Source of the DNA: Acetobacterium woodii
GTDB taxonomy: Bacteria; Bacillota; Clostridia; Eubacteriales; Eubacteriaceae
Direction of reading: 5' to 3'
NCBI GenBank assembly: GCA_016213825.1
Contig: JACQZP010000019.1
Span: 124,001 to 188,000, forward strand
DNA: 64,000 nucleotides
Shown here piece by piece: positions 1 to 9,430 of this stretch. The position numbers and the translations under genes are program-made. Under the pieces are notes generated by a model. That model did no database searches. It saw only the letters and a program-made list of their open reading frames with translations, and had not been told where the DNA came from. Numbering within the stretch: position 1 is the first letter of the stretch; every line of letters begins with the position of its first letter.

Positions 1-699
1 AAAGAAAGTATGTCAATTCCTGAGATACTCCAAGAACTGCTTCATAATCCGCCGTTAATCGGTTTGCTTTTAATTGATCTCGGTCGATATGTTGGCAAGT
101 TCGTTGTTCTTGGATTAGCATTTTACTATTTTAAATATGTTCTCAATGATCTTCCAGGAATGGCGATTTTCATGACAGGGCTGACAGTGGTAATGCTGGT
201 TTCAGCAACATTGGCAACAACCGTTTCAAAGATTTTTGGGCCGCGTAAAGCTTATGTAGGAGCACTATGTATCTTTATTGCCGGGCTCCTGATTACCTGG
301 CTGGTTCCAATGTCAGCAACAGCATTCAAGATCGTGATGCTGTTATCATTTATTGGATATGGTCTGCCAGATGCCTTAGTTGTCGCCATGTATGCTACCT
401 GTGTCGATTACGGTGAATGGCGAACTGGCAAAAACGTTCGTGGTTTCATCATGGCTCTTTTGACGACACCTATTAAAGTAGGAAATTTCATCAAAAGCGT
501 CATCATCACAACGGCTTTGGCATCTGCCAGCTATGTTGCTGATATGACACCCACACCGGAACTGATTCAGGGCATTAAAAATGGTTTTTGTTTATACCCG
601 GCACTGGTTATGATATTTGGATTGATTGCGTTTATCATCTTATCAAGAAAATTAAAAGACATGGAAAATGATAAAGCCGCTAAACAAATAAAAGCTTAA
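1..699 (+). CDS. GPH-family sugar:cation symporter, C-terminal part
   Basis: The reading frame is open from the first base, so the N-terminal half lies outside the window; the ATG at 10 is internal. About 230 residues with six or so hydrophobic segments are visible, including the GYGLPDALVVAMYATCVDYGEWRTGKNVRG stretch, whose DYGEW.TG part is typical of the glycoside-pentoside-hexuronide (MelB/XylP-like) branch of the major facilitator superfamily. Family knowledge: these carry sugars or glycosides across the cytoplasmic membrane with Na+ or H+. The substrate cannot be read here. A strong terminator follows at 727-780. Confidence 0.8.
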   Translation, partial: KESMSIPEILQELLHNPPLIGLLLIDLGRYVGKFVVLGLAFYYFKYVLNDLPGMAIFMTGLTVVMLVSATLATTVSKIFGPRKAYVGALCIFIAGLLITWLVPMSATAFKIVMLLSFIGYGLPDALVVAMYATCVDYGEWRTGKNVRGFIMALLTTPIKVGNFIKSVIITTALASASYVADMTPTPELIQGIKNGFCLYPALVMIFGLIAFIILSRKLKDMENDKAAKQIKA

Positions 700-726
700 A
701 ACAGTGCTAGAATTAAAGACTGATAG

Positions 727-780
727 AAAAAAGAGGCTGTTCGAAGCCGGTTGAAATCCGGTTTTGAACAGCCTCTTTTT
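727..780. terminator. Bidirectional intrinsic terminator
   Basis: A long near-perfect hairpin (arms AAGAGGCTGTTC and GAACAGCCTCTT, with an inner GCCGG/CCGG stem) flanked by an A-run and a T-run. It ends the symporter on the + strand and the TetR gene on the - strand, the two genes being convergent. Confidence 0.9.
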
Positions 781-794
781 GTGTTGCTACAAAA

Positions 795-1445
795 TTATTC
801 GCAAAGAAAATGAATATTATCGCAGTCTATGGTTTTGGCAATTTGAAGACCTTTATAAATAAGTGTGGTAACAGCATGTTGATCAATACCAAGCATTCGT
901 GGCAGAATACCATTGAGTAAAAACACCAGTTCATCCACCGAATCATTGAGGGGTTTTTCAAAATAATTAAGGAAGTACTCCCGGCGCCCGCCAAAATCGA
1001 TGTAAAGCATGTTATCAAATTCTCTTTCACTGATCACAAGATTATAATCTTCAATGTATTGACAGTATGTGTTGCGGATAAAATCACCAGCAATTCGATA
1101 GTTTGAAGCTTTTTTTAGAATCTCATAGTAAAAGCGTCGATTGTTTTCATTATTGAGGATCTGGCTAAAATAAATCCAGCTTAACGTTGCGTGACGAAGG
1201 ATCGAGTTTTCAAGTCCATCGATGGTTAATCCCGTAATACAATTGTCGATCTGTTGATAATAATCAGAATATATTTCGTGTACGACATTATCTTTTGTTT
1301 TAAAGTAATAGGTGAAAAGTCCAATTGGTGTATCAGCAACAGTTACAATATCTTTGATCTTGGTATTTTCATAACCATGATCATAAAAGAGTTTTTTTGA
1401 AATTTGATAGAGATGATTTCTTGTTTGGATACCTTTTTCGTACAT
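795..1445 (-). CDS. TetR-family transcriptional regulator
   Basis: 216 residues, a normal TetR length. The N-terminal ~55 residues carry the TetR helix-turn-helix (…YENTKIKDIVTVADTPIGLF followed by TYYFKTKDNVV); the rest is the variable ligand-binding domain. It is convergent with the symporter and divergent from the flavoprotein pair at 1726, which is the most natural target. The ligand is unknown. The start ATG at 1445 has an AAAGGAG ribosome site. Confidence 0.85.
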   Translation of the reverse strand: MYEKGIQTRNHLYQISKKLFYDHGYENTKIKDIVTVADTPIGLFTYYFKTKDNVVHEIYSDYYQQIDNCITGLTIDGLENSILRHATLSWIYFSQILNNENNRRFYYEILKKASNYRIAGDFIRNTYCQYIEDYNLVISEREFDNMLYIDFGGRREYFLNYFEKPLNDSVDELVFLLNGILPRMLGIDQHAVTTLIYKGLQIAKTIDCDNIHFLCE

Positions 1446-1631
1446 TGCAATCTCCTTTTACCTTTGTACTAATCTAATAGTATCCTATCATACTTCGGAG
1501 GGGATTAAAACTGAAAATTATAAAAACTGATCTATTTATGATTTTATAAGAAAAAAATTCAAACTCTAAAAATACTTGAGAAAATTTATTAAAGCGGGCC
1601 AGCGTTTTGTTGCGAATTGATAAAGTAAGTA

Positions 1632-1660
1632 TTGACACAAATAAAGATATGTAATATATT
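1632..1660 (+). promoter_or_regulatory. Promoter of the flavoprotein pair
   Basis: TTGACA (1632-1637), 17-bp spacer, TATATT (1655-1660), about 65 bp before the first flavoprotein gene. The intergenic region 1446-1725 holds nothing else I can name. Confidence 0.7.
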
Positions 1661-1725
1661 ACCTTTTAAAGAATCGATTATATTATTTGTGCAGACATTA
1701 TAAAAAATCATGAAAAGAGGAAAAA

Positions 1726-2256
1726 ATGATTACGATATTATCAGATCATACCAAACAAAAAGTTGGGGAAACACTGTATGAAAGCTTGAAAAATAAAGAT
1801 ATCTTGACTGAGTTTATTTCTGTTGAAGAAATAAATGTAGGTCCTTGTTACAGTTGTGGTGGATGTACTGACAAAACTTATGGAAAATGCATCAATCGGG
1901 ATGATGCGGATATGATTTTCCCAAAATTGATTCATACTGATGTAATGGTAATGATCACCCCAGTTAAATGGGGGAGCTATTCTTTCAAAACAAAACGTGT
2001 TTTTGATAAGTGTGCAGTCATTGGTGATCGACACTATTACAAAAAAAATGGTGAGCTGGTAAAAGGAAAAATTGGAAATATTAATACCTTTGTGGCGGTG
2101 GGCGTTAAAGCTAATTGGTTAGATGGTGAAAAAGAAGTTTTTCAAAATCTAGTTGCAGAGAATATCAAAATTATGAATATAAAAGGAAGCGCTTATGTAG
2201 TTGATGATAAAAACTGGGAAGTTTGTCTTGAAGCGATTATTGAGGAGTTGAGCTAA
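1726..2256 (+). CDS. Flavodoxin-like NAD(P)H:FMN reductase-type protein with cysteine cluster
   Basis: 176 residues resembling the NADPH-dependent FMN reductase / iron-sulfur flavoprotein group. A cluster at residues ~41-55 (GPCYSCGGCTDKTYGKC) looks like the CxxCxxC…C segment of iron-sulfur flavoproteins or the disulfide of multimeric flavodoxins. The region MITPVKWGSYS at ~85 matches the flavin-contacting strand. Translation is coupled to the next gene (TAATG overlap at 2254-2258). Role inferred: small electron-transfer or quinone/aromatic reduction; the substrate is not visible. Confidence 0.65.
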   Translation: MITILSDHTKQKVGETLYESLKNKDILTEFISVEEINVGPCYSCGGCTDKTYGKCINRDDADMIFPKLIHTDVMVMITPVKWGSYSFKTKRVFDKCAVIGDRHYYKKNGELVKGKIGNINTFVAVGVKANWLDGEKEVFQNLVAENIKIMNIKGSAYVVDDKNWEVCLEAIIEELS

Positions 2257-2924
2257 TGAAAAAGGCAGTTATTATTAACCTTAGTCCCCGAAAAAAAGGA
2301 ACCAGTAGGATGCTGGCCAACCGTTGCCAAAATTATTTGATTGAGCAAAATTATTTGGTGGAAATTTTCCATTTATACCCGAATATAAAAGATCTGAAAC
2401 CATTATTTGAGGTCATCAACGAATCGCAGACAATCTTGATGGTGGGTCCTTGTTATATTGACACCTATCCGGCAGATACCGTTTATCTGTTAGAGGAACT
2501 CCAAAAGAATAATGAAGTTCTCCATGGTCAAAACCTATACGGTATCATCCAAGGAGGAATGCCATATGTTCATACCCATGAATCGGGTCTTAAAATGCTG
2601 GAACTCTTTGCCCAGGAAAATAACCTCAGTTACAAAGGAGGATTTGTCATTGGAATGGGAGCCATGTTAAACGGCCAACCGCTGGATAAACTCATCAATG
2701 GGAAAAAAGTTGAGAAATATTTTAGCCTTTTTATGGAGCATTTAGCAAAGGAAGAAAGCTCTCCAGCATCGTTGTATAATGAAGCCCAGCTAAAAATGCC
2801 CGGAATGGTTTACTGGCTGATGGCAAAAGCCATGAATCGAAAAATCGACAAATTCCGACAAGAAAAAGGAATTGAGGATCACCAGAAAAACCCTTATGAG
2901 GAGTTAGACCTCAGTCAAAGTTAA
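2256..2924 (+). CDS. Flavodoxin-fold NAD(P)H oxidoreductase-like protein
   Basis: 222 residues. It starts MKKAVIINLSPRKKGTS, the phosphate-binding loop of flavodoxin-fold proteins, with MVGPCYIDTYPAD in the second flavin loop. The C-terminal ~60 residues are helical and charged. It overlaps the stop of the preceding flavoprotein by one base, so the two are an operon and may act as a pair. Specific function unknown. Confidence 0.6.
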   Translation: MKKAVIINLSPRKKGTSRMLANRCQNYLIEQNYLVEIFHLYPNIKDLKPLFEVINESQTILMVGPCYIDTYPADTVYLLEELQKNNEVLHGQNLYGIIQGGMPYVHTHESGLKMLELFAQENNLSYKGGFVIGMGAMLNGQPLDKLINGKKVEKYFSLFMEHLAKEESSPASLYNEAQLKMPGMVYWLMAKAMNRKIDKFRQEKGIEDHQKNPYEELDLSQS

Positions 2925-3125
2925 CTTGAAAATCTGAATCAAATGGATAAAATGCCGCTATTTTGGTGTGTCCCCCTGAATGCGAAACAGATCCTGAAAG
3001 CTTAAAAACTATCACTAATAAAAAATAATGGACAATGCATTTTTGCCATTGAAAAGGGTAAAAGTCATATGGAAAGCTAAATATGTTGATAAGAAAATTC
3101 GAATTTTCCATAAGGAGGTGAAGCA

Positions 3126-4139
3126 ATGAATTATCAAAATCCAAATCACGAACCAAATTCCAACCAAAATGAATCTGAGAATTTCGATCAGAAAGGGGGA
3201 AAGTTATTCGCGATTAGAAGCAAACGGCATTGGAGTCTGGTTATCATCCTCGCATGTCTGATCCTGATAACGGTCAGTGGATGTTTGGCAGGGGCTAATT
3301 CAGATAACAACAAAAGCGTTGCCACTGAATCGGTGACTTCTGATCAGTCTGGAAGTGAAACTGCCAGCGCTGTCCCGGTGCCGAAGGAAACGGCTAATGC
3401 AAACGCGCCCTTTGATGCATCAAAGATTATCTATGCCGGAAGTATTAGTCTATCTACCGAAAATTATCAAACTACCTTTGATAAAATAAGCAGCTACGCA
3501 GTGGAACTGGGCGGATTTGTTCAAGACTCTGGCTCAAGCTACGTTTCTGAATCGGCAGATGTAAAGGAAAACTCTGGATACCTAACCATTCGGGTGCCAT
3601 CGGGAAAATTCATAGAAGCGATGACACAAATCCAGACATTTGGTAACCCCATCAGCTCCAATGTCAGCAGCACTAATATTTCCCAGCAGTATCAGGATAT
3701 TCAAACCCAGATCAATAATCTGAAAATTGAAGAAGCACGACTGCTGGAATATTTAAAACAGGCGACGAATATAACCGATATGCTGGCTATTGAAACAGAA
3801 CTCAATCGCGTTAGGACTGAAATTGACAGTTTGACATCAACCATTAAAAACTGGGACACTGAAATGGCTTATTCTTCAATTTATGTTTCACTATATCAGA
3901 AGCAGTTATCCTCGACCATAGTAAATTCGCCATTTTCAGAGATCTTTACAAAAATCGGGGAGGGTTTTATTACCTCCATCAATTTAATTCTCACAATCCT
4001 GGCATTTCTGGTCGTTCTGATTTTTAGACTGATTCCATTTGTGATCATAGCTGGACTGGTGTTCCTGATATTTATAAAAATACGAAAAAAAATTAAAGAA
4101 AAAAAGAATAAAGTGACAAAAATAGAAAAGCGTGAATAA
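3126..4139 (+). CDS. DUF4349-family membrane-anchored lipoprotein
   Basis: 337 residues. After a polar 35-residue N-terminus there is a hydrophobic segment ending in a lipobox-like ILITVSGC (Cys ~53). The extracytoplasmic part begins KIIYAGSISLSTENYQTTFDKI and contains a predicted coiled coil (~165-230), the pattern of DUF4349 proteins. Two hydrophobic stretches near residues 285-320 and a lysine-rich tail end the protein. The AAGGAGGTG site just upstream sets the ATG at 3126. DUF4349 proteins are cell-envelope proteins of unknown function. Confidence 0.7.
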   Translation: MNYQNPNHEPNSNQNESENFDQKGGKLFAIRSKRHWSLVIILACLILITVSGCLAGANSDNNKSVATESVTSDQSGSETASAVPVPKETANANAPFDASKIIYAGSISLSTENYQTTFDKISSYAVELGGFVQDSGSSYVSESADVKENSGYLTIRVPSGKFIEAMTQIQTFGNPISSNVSSTNISQQYQDIQTQINNLKIEEARLLEYLKQATNITDMLAIETELNRVRTEIDSLTSTIKNWDTEMAYSSIYVSLYQKQLSSTIVNSPFSEIFTKIGEGFITSINLILTILAFLVVLIFRLIPFVIIAGLVFLIFIKIRKKIKEKKNKVTKIEKRE

Positions 4140-4140
4140 G

Positions 4141-4172
4141 AAAAAAGATGCCATTAACTGGCATCTTTTTTT
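4141..4172. terminator. Bidirectional intrinsic terminator
   Basis: AAAAAAGATGCC / GGCATCTTTTTT with a 7-nt loop, placed between the convergent DUF4349 and ChW-repeat genes. Confidence 0.9.
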
Positions 4173-4191
4173 GGTTTGAGAATTATTGGCA

Positions 4192-6219
4192 TTAAACGGA
4201 CGTTTGGGTTGGCGGTGTCGGTGGGGTTGTTCCGGGGTCTGGTCTTGTTCCACCAGGACCACCGGTGCCGCCGCCTGTATTGCCATTGCTGGTGACAATG
4301 GCGGTTTGCTCAATTTCAAAGGACTGACTACCAGCAGTTAAGGTGTAGGTTGAACCGATACTCATCTCAGGTGTGCTGATTATTACTGATTGATAAGCTT
4401 TTTCGGTCGTATAGGCGACCAGAACCTTGCCATCGGCATCTTTTAAACTGACCTCAGTCCCTACTTCTAATTTGGAAGTGAGATTATAGAGAATGGAAGC
4501 CTGAGTTGACGTATTCGAAAAGCTCTGAGCCATGCCTGAACTTCCGACAATCACAATCGTTCCGCCACTGACATCAGCGGTGCCATCGTAATCCATAGCG
4601 CCATCACCGTCACTGGTGGGACCATCGACATAAAGGGTTCCCCCTGAAACATAGAGATTTCCGTTGGAGTCGATTCCGTCGCCAGCTGCATTGAGGCTGA
4701 TGGTACCGTCGGCAATCGAGATATACGCATTGGTATCAGCGGCTATCATTCCACCTCCACCATTGGGCATCTGAGCTGTCTCAGTCGTTTCACTATCTGT
4801 AGTTGTCTCGCTGGCAGCATTCAAGCCGTCATCGGTGGCTGTGACATCAATATTGCCGCCTTCAATGACGATGGCAGTACCTTCAATGCCTTCGGTACAA
4901 TTGGCAATGTTAAAGGTACCGCCAGCAATATAGACATAACCTTTGGTGGTATCACTGTCATTTTTTGATGTGATACCCTTCCCGTCTGTGGAACTGATAT
5001 AAAAGATACCGTCTTTTATTTTAATCGCATCTTTACCACTCAAGCCAGCCTTCACCGAGGTGATGTTAAAGGTTCCATCAGTAATGACCAGATCATCCTT
5101 GGAGACAATGCCATGTTTATAGTTGGCCGTAATGTTTAGTGTGCCAGATCCGTTAATCGCCAAGTCGGCTTTGCTGAAGATGACGCCATCAACTGTGTTA
5201 TCATCGGTCTGGATATATTCGGTTCCATCAGTCAGGGTGTTAATGGTACCATTGGCCAGGGTGATAAATACCTTGTCGGCACTTTTCAGATAGATGGCAG
5301 CACTGCTGCTGTTGTGGATGGTTACACCGTTTAAGACGAGCTGTACTTTTTCACTATCAGTAGTTTCCACCCGAATCTGGCCTTCTGAGAGGTTGCCAGT
5401 TAACACATAGGTTCCTTCGGTGGTGATGGTCAGGATCCCATTTTCGGCAGTAGCTCCGGTTCCGGTTACCTGGATAGTGGTTCCGTCAAAAACCGCATGG
5501 GTAGCGGTACTGTCGTCGTAACTGGCATCTAACTCGCGGTTTGAAAACTCCTTATCTACTGCAATGGTTGAAGTTGGAGAGGCAATGGCTGGCGAGGCAG
5601 TAGAAGTTTTATCGCCATCGTTATCTGCGTTATTCTCATCATCGGCGTCGGTAGCGTCTGAATTGGTTTCCAGAATTTGAACCTCCAGCGCTTCCAGTCG
5701 TTGGCTTAAACCAGTTGATCCCAATTCAGCCCCATCGACAACCCAATCGGTATCGCCTTGGTTCTGAATATGCCCCCGATATTGTACGGAATAACCCTCT
5801 AAAGCATTTCCAGCATCGTCGACGAGGCGAATTTTGATCGCTTCAATTCGTTGGTTTTCACCCTTGGTTCCGGCAAAGCCACCATCGGTGACCCAATCCA
5901 TCCAACCTTCATTTTCGACATGAACCTGATACTGAATATGTGCTCCCTCCGGTATGGTGCCAGTTAATTCAATCCAGAAACCTTCCAGCCGTAAACTCTG
6001 GCCTTCGGTTCCCAATTCTTCAGGCCCCTGAACCCAGCTGTCATCCAGTGGGTAATCACCGGTATTCTGAATATGCCCCCGATATTGAACCCCCATGGTG
6101 TCGGATACAACAGCGATTGTATCAGTTGTGGTTTGATTTGAAGCAGCAAAAACATTGGTGGAAAAAGCCATGGACATGACGGTAATTGCTGATAAAATGC
6201 TGACGGTTGTTTTTTTCAT
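4192..6219 (-). CDS. Secreted ChW-repeat protein with carbohydrate-binding (Cthe_2159-like) beta-helix domain
   Basis: 675 residues with a signal peptide (cleavage likely after VFA, ~residue 25). Three clostridial hydrophobic ChW repeats follow (~48-185), each with the YRGHIQN…G…DW…G.EGT…QRLEA pattern. From ~230 the sequence is made of short DGT/ADGTI-type turns typical of the parallel beta-helix carbohydrate-binding domain seen in Cthe_2159-like proteins. The tail is rich in Gly, Pro and Thr. Family knowledge: such proteins bind polysaccharide at the cell surface; an enzymatic role is not apparent. Probably monocistronic, between a terminator and a ~500-bp intergenic region. Confidence 0.75.
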   Translation of the reverse strand: MKKTTVSILSAITVMSMAFSTNVFAASNQTTTDTIAVVSDTMGVQYRGHIQNTGDYPLDDSWVQGPEELGTEGQSLRLEGFWIELTGTIPEGAHIQYQVHVENEGWMDWVTDGGFAGTKGENQRIEAIKIRLVDDAGNALEGYSVQYRGHIQNQGDTDWVVDGAELGSTGLSQRLEALEVQILETNSDATDADDENNADNDGDKTSTASPAIASPTSTIAVDKEFSNRELDASYDDSTATHAVFDGTTIQVTGTGATAENGILTITTEGTYVLTGNLSEGQIRVETTDSEKVQLVLNGVTIHNSSSAAIYLKSADKVFITLANGTINTLTDGTEYIQTDDNTVDGVIFSKADLAINGSGTLNITANYKHGIVSKDDLVITDGTFNITSVKAGLSGKDAIKIKDGIFYISSTDGKGITSKNDSDTTKGYVYIAGGTFNIANCTEGIEGTAIVIEGGNIDVTATDDGLNAASETTTDSETTETAQMPNGGGGMIAADTNAYISIADGTISLNAAGDGIDSNGNLYVSGGTLYVDGPTSDGDGAMDYDGTADVSGGTIVIVGSSGMAQSFSNTSTQASILYNLTSKLEVGTEVSLKDADGKVLVAYTTEKAYQSVIISTPEMSIGSTYTLTAGSQSFEIEQTAIVTSNGNTGGGTGGPGGTRPDPGTTPPTPPTQTSV

Positions 6220-6467
6220 TAGATTCCTCCTATCTATTAATTTGCAGATCCGGTCAGAAAGTGGATCTTATTTGCTTAATAAAGAATAATCTTTCAAGGT
6301 GTTGTTTACGTGAACAAACCGTGAGAAACGGATGAAAACTCCGCAAATTAGGGATATTAAATTAATTTATGATCGTAAAGAAAGTAATTTTGATTAAAGC
6401 ACACGGTTAATTAAATAGAAATTCTGCAATTAAATAGGTAATTAACGAAAAATTACTAAAAAAGTTA

Positions 6468-6496
6468 TTGACATTAGCTCTGTATACGTGTACAAT
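6468..6496 (+). promoter_or_regulatory. Promoter of the first corrinoid methyltransferase pair
   Basis: TTGACA (6468-6473), 17-bp spacer, TACAAT (6491-6496), with a GTATACGTGTAC dyad over the spacer and -10 that could be an operator. The gap 6220-6735 holds no gene I can support; the predicted 5' leader is long (~230 nt) but I see neither a cobalamin-riboswitch core nor a terminator in it. Confidence 0.65.
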
Positions 6497-6735
6497 AAAA
6501 TTGTAAATAGTAAGTAATTTATAATATTTATAAATAGTTTTAGTTAAATTAGCTTAGGAGAATCTAACAATTAATTTATGGCATTTAAATGTGTTTATAG
6601 TATAAGGTGACATAAGTTTAATGGTGTAGATACCGGTATCACAAATTGTAATTAGCATTAAGTTTATAAATTCTGCAGCGAGTGTACACAAACAGTTGCC
6701 ATAGAATACTAAAAATAAAAAATAGGAGAAAAAAG

Positions 6736-7362
6736 ATGTCAAAAATTCAAGAAGTTAAAGAAAAAGTAGAAATTGGTAAAACTAAACTGGTTCCCGGATT
6801 GGTTCAAGAAGCACTAGACGAAGGTAATGCACCTGGTGAAATCCTGCAAGCAATGGTTGAATCCATGAGCGTAGTCGGCGAAAAATTCTCCTCTGGAGAA
6901 ATCTTTGTTCCCGAAATGCTGATTGCTGCTAAAGCAATGTCAAAAGGCGTCGATGTTTTACGTCCGCTGATGGCTGGCGACACTTCCGCATCTTTAGGAA
7001 CCTGCATTATTGGAACGGTTGCCGGCGATTTACATGATATCGGTAAAAACCTGGTCTCAATGATGATCGAAAGTGCCGGATTCACCATGGTTGATCTGGG
7101 TGTGGATGTCCCAGCTGAAAAATTTGTCGAAGCCGTTAAAGAAAACGAAAACGTCACCTTAGTTGCCTGTTCAGGTCTGTTAACGACCACCATGCCCGCC
7201 CTTAAAGAAGCCGTACAAACCATTAAAGCCAGCGGACTGGATGTTAAAGTTATCGTTGGTGGTGCCCCGGTAACCCCAGAATATGCAACTGAAATCGGCG
7301 CTGATGGATTTGCTCCAGATGCTGGCAGTGCAGCTGTTAAAGCCAAAGAACTTGTAGCTTAA
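6736..7362 (+). CDS. Methyltransferase cognate corrinoid protein (MtaC/MtvC-like)
   Basis: 208 residues: a four-helix N-terminal cap (~10-85) followed by a cobalamin-binding domain with the DLHDIGKN motif; His ~100 is the lower-axial cobalt ligand (DxHxxG). The start at 6736 is preferred to an upstream in-frame ATG because AGGAG lies 8 bp before it. Role by family: it accepts a methyl group from a substrate-specific methyltransferase on Co(I) and passes it on toward tetrahydrofolate in acetogens. The partner is the UroD-type protein 36 bp downstream. Confidence 0.9.
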   Translation: MSKIQEVKEKVEIGKTKLVPGLVQEALDEGNAPGEILQAMVESMSVVGEKFSSGEIFVPEMLIAAKAMSKGVDVLRPLMAGDTSASLGTCIIGTVAGDLHDIGKNLVSMMIESAGFTMVDLGVDVPAEKFVEAVKENENVTLVACSGLLTTTMPALKEAVQTIKASGLDVKVIVGGAPVTPEYATEIGADGFAPDAGSAAVKAKELVA

Positions 7363-7398
7363 GCTGTAATAAATAAGAAAATTAGAAGGAGACCAAAA

Positions 7399-8379
7399 AT
7401 GTTAACAAAAAGACAAAATTTGATGGAAACCATCAAGGGCGGAAATCCGGATCGGTTTGTAAAACAATATGAAGCTTTTGCGATGATGATGAAAACACCA
7501 ATCACCCGAGCAAAGCCACCAATTGGCGGTGAGATTGTCAACGAATGGGGTGTCACAACCCGATGGCCAGAAGGTCAATTAGGTGCGTTTCCGGTGCATG
7601 ATGACGAACATATTGTCGTTAAAGATATTACCAAATGGAAAGATACTGTCAAAGCTCCGAATGTTGAACATCCGGAAGAAGATTGGGCGACAGCCATCGC
7701 TGAAGCCAATGCGGTTGATCGAACTGAACAGTATGTGACTGCTTTTGTGGCACCCGGTATTTTTGAAAATGTGCATTATCTGATGAGCATGGAAGAAGCG
7801 CTGATGGCTTTTTATGAAGAACCCGAATCCATGCACGAACTCATCGATTACCTGGTGGAATATGAATTAAAACTTGCCAAGGAATTTATCGATCATATTC
7901 ATCCAGATGCGATTTTCCACCATGATGATTGGGGCAGTCAGATCAATTCCTTCATGTCTCCGGATATGTTTGAAGAATTCTTTGTTCCGGCCTATAAAAA
8001 AATATACGGATATTATAAAGAAAATGGGGTTGAGCTGGTTATTCATCATAGTGATAGTTATGGGGCAAACCTTGTTCCAGCGATGATTGAAATGGGCATT
8101 GATATCTGGCAAGGTGTTATGACAACCAACAACGTTCCTGAGCTGATCAAAAAGTACGGTGGACAAATAACGTTCATGGGTGATATTGATAGCGGCGTCA
8201 TTGATTTTCCGGAATGGACTCAGGAAAATATTGCTGAGAAAGTTGAAACAGCCTGTCGTCGATGTGGTAAATTATACTTCATTCCCGGTGCCAGCCAGGG
8301 CTTGAATATCAGTTCATTCCCTGGAGTTTACGAAGCAACGGATGCAGAAATTGACAAGATGACACAGGAAATGTTTTAA
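7399..8379 (+). CDS. UroD-family corrinoid methyltransferase
   Basis: 326 residues of the uroporphyrinogen-decarboxylase superfamily, the fold of MtaA/MtbA and of substrate methyltransferases such as OdmB/MtvB. DAIFHHDDWGSQ (~172) and LVIHHSDSYG (~213) are the expected barrel strands; the zinc-binding His/Cys set is less clear than in the other two copies in this window. It is cotranscribed with the corrinoid protein, so it is probably the substrate-side methyltransferase for an O- or N-methyl compound. No sulfur-regulon operator precedes this operon, unlike the one at 31791. Confidence 0.8.
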   Translation: MLTKRQNLMETIKGGNPDRFVKQYEAFAMMMKTPITRAKPPIGGEIVNEWGVTTRWPEGQLGAFPVHDDEHIVVKDITKWKDTVKAPNVEHPEEDWATAIAEANAVDRTEQYVTAFVAPGIFENVHYLMSMEEALMAFYEEPESMHELIDYLVEYELKLAKEFIDHIHPDAIFHHDDWGSQINSFMSPDMFEEFFVPAYKKIYGYYKENGVELVIHHSDSYGANLVPAMIEMGIDIWQGVMTTNNVPELIKKYGGQITFMGDIDSGVIDFPEWTQENIAEKVETACRRCGKLYFIPGASQGLNISSFPGVYEATDAEIDKMTQEMF

Positions 8380-8431
8380 TACTTGGCAAAATTGTCTGAG
8401 ATAGAATTTTTATTATTTTTAAAACTCAAAT

Positions 8432-8468
8432 GGATTGTTTCCGAAATAAATGGAAGCAATCCTTTTTT
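8432..8468 (+). terminator. Intrinsic terminator
   Basis: GGATTGTTTCC / GGAAGCAATCC stem followed by six T, 50 bp after the methyltransferase stop. Confidence 0.9.
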
Positions 8469-8650
8469 ATTAAAAGTGTGGCAAGCGGCTTTTGCAAGAA
8501 AGCTCGCTTTCGCAGACAAAGACATTTGCTGCACAATCATACGAACGTAGTGAAACGAGCGAGTTCTGATTGTGATAAGAGCAATTTTCCAGTTCCAATA
8601 CGGCTATTTAGAATGGTGATTTTAATGTTGTTCCAAAATTAAAAGTAGTG
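8469..8650. other. Intergenic stretch without a supported gene
   Basis: About 180 bp with no ribosome site and no convincing coding pattern. It contains runs such as GTAGTGAAACGAGCGAG that look like intergenic repeat remnants; I cannot assign them. Confidence 0.4.
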
Positions 8651-8658
8651 AATGGCTA

Positions 8659-8699
8659 TTGACAGTTTATTGACAAACATGTTAACATAACGCTGTTAT
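8659..8699 (+). promoter_or_regulatory. TetR-gene promoter with autoregulatory operator
   Basis: Two overlapping -35-like TTGACA boxes (8659-8664 and 8670-8675) with TGTTAT as a possible -10. The palindrome ATAAC-GCT-GTTAT (8687-8699) overlaps the -10. The same 13-bp palindrome recurs before the ABC exporter at 9431, which points to the adjacent TetR protein as the binder. Confidence 0.65.
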
Positions 8700-8726
8700 C
8701 TAAAATAGTTAAACAAAAGGTGAAAA

Positions 8727-9347
8727 ATGGGTAATGAAACAGAAACACGGGAACGATTATTAGAAGTTGCGAAACAGGAGTTTCTGGAATTGGGCTACGA
8801 AAAAGCTTCGATGCGAAAGATTTGCAAAAAAGCAGGAGTTACAACCGGAGCCTTATATTTCTTTTTTAAAGATAAGAATGATCTGTTTGCGGCGTTAGTT
8901 AAAGAAGTTGCTGATGAAATAAAAATGATTATTGTTCATCATACCCAAAAAGAGCAAACTATTTATGAAGATGCAAAAACAACGCCCCAGGCAATAATTG
9001 CCGATGGGATAGAGCAGGGACGAGATTTTGTAACCTATATGTATGCCAATAAAGATGCGTTTATGTTACTGCTCACCAAAGCCAACGGATCATCATATGA
9101 GAATTTTTATGATGAACTGGTCGACTTGATGGAAAAAAATACGCTTCAATTTCTGGATCACATAACTTTAGAATATGGCAAAGAAAATGAAATCAAGCCC
9201 TACACCATGCATTGGTTGGCCCATCTGGAAACTTCATCCTTCGCTCAATTATTGACCCATGGTTTAACGTTGGAAGAAGCCTTGATTCAAGCCGAGGTCA
9301 TTGCCAAATATCTAACCGGTGGCTGGCTGGAGATACTAAAAAAGTAA
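8727..9347 (+). CDS. TetR-family regulator of the downstream ABC exporter
   Basis: 206 residues with a clear N-terminal helix-turn-helix (EKASMRKICKKAGVTTGALYFFFKDKNDLF, residues ~24-55). The C-terminal domain is diverged, as is usual for the ligand-binding half. It is read in the same direction as the ABC transporter operon and shares the ATAAC-N3-GTTAT operator with it, so it likely represses both itself and the transporter until a ligand binds. Confidence 0.85.
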   Translation: MGNETETRERLLEVAKQEFLELGYEKASMRKICKKAGVTTGALYFFFKDKNDLFAALVKEVADEIKMIIVHHTQKEQTIYEDAKTTPQAIIADGIEQGRDFVTYMYANKDAFMLLLTKANGSSYENFYDELVDLMEKNTLQFLDHITLEYGKENEIKPYTMHWLAHLETSSFAQLLTHGLTLEEALIQAEVIAKYLTGGWLEILKK

Positions 9348-9377
9348 GATGCAATTATTAATTTAGAAAATAAAATA

Positions 9378-9421
9378 TAGAAAATAAAATTGAATTCAAA
9401 TTTGAGTTCAATTTTATTTTT
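9378..9421 (+). terminator. Intrinsic terminator after the TetR gene
   Basis: AAAATAAAATTGAATTC / GAGTTCAATTTTATTTT hairpin; AT-rich, with a T-rich 3' flank, 30 bp after the stop. Confidence 0.75.
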
Positions 9422-9430
9422 AAATTCAAC

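Noticed and set aside
6500-6735. Cobalamin riboswitch in the leader of the first corrinoid operon
   Set aside because: No B12-box-like core or terminator could be found; only AT-rich sequence with small dyads.
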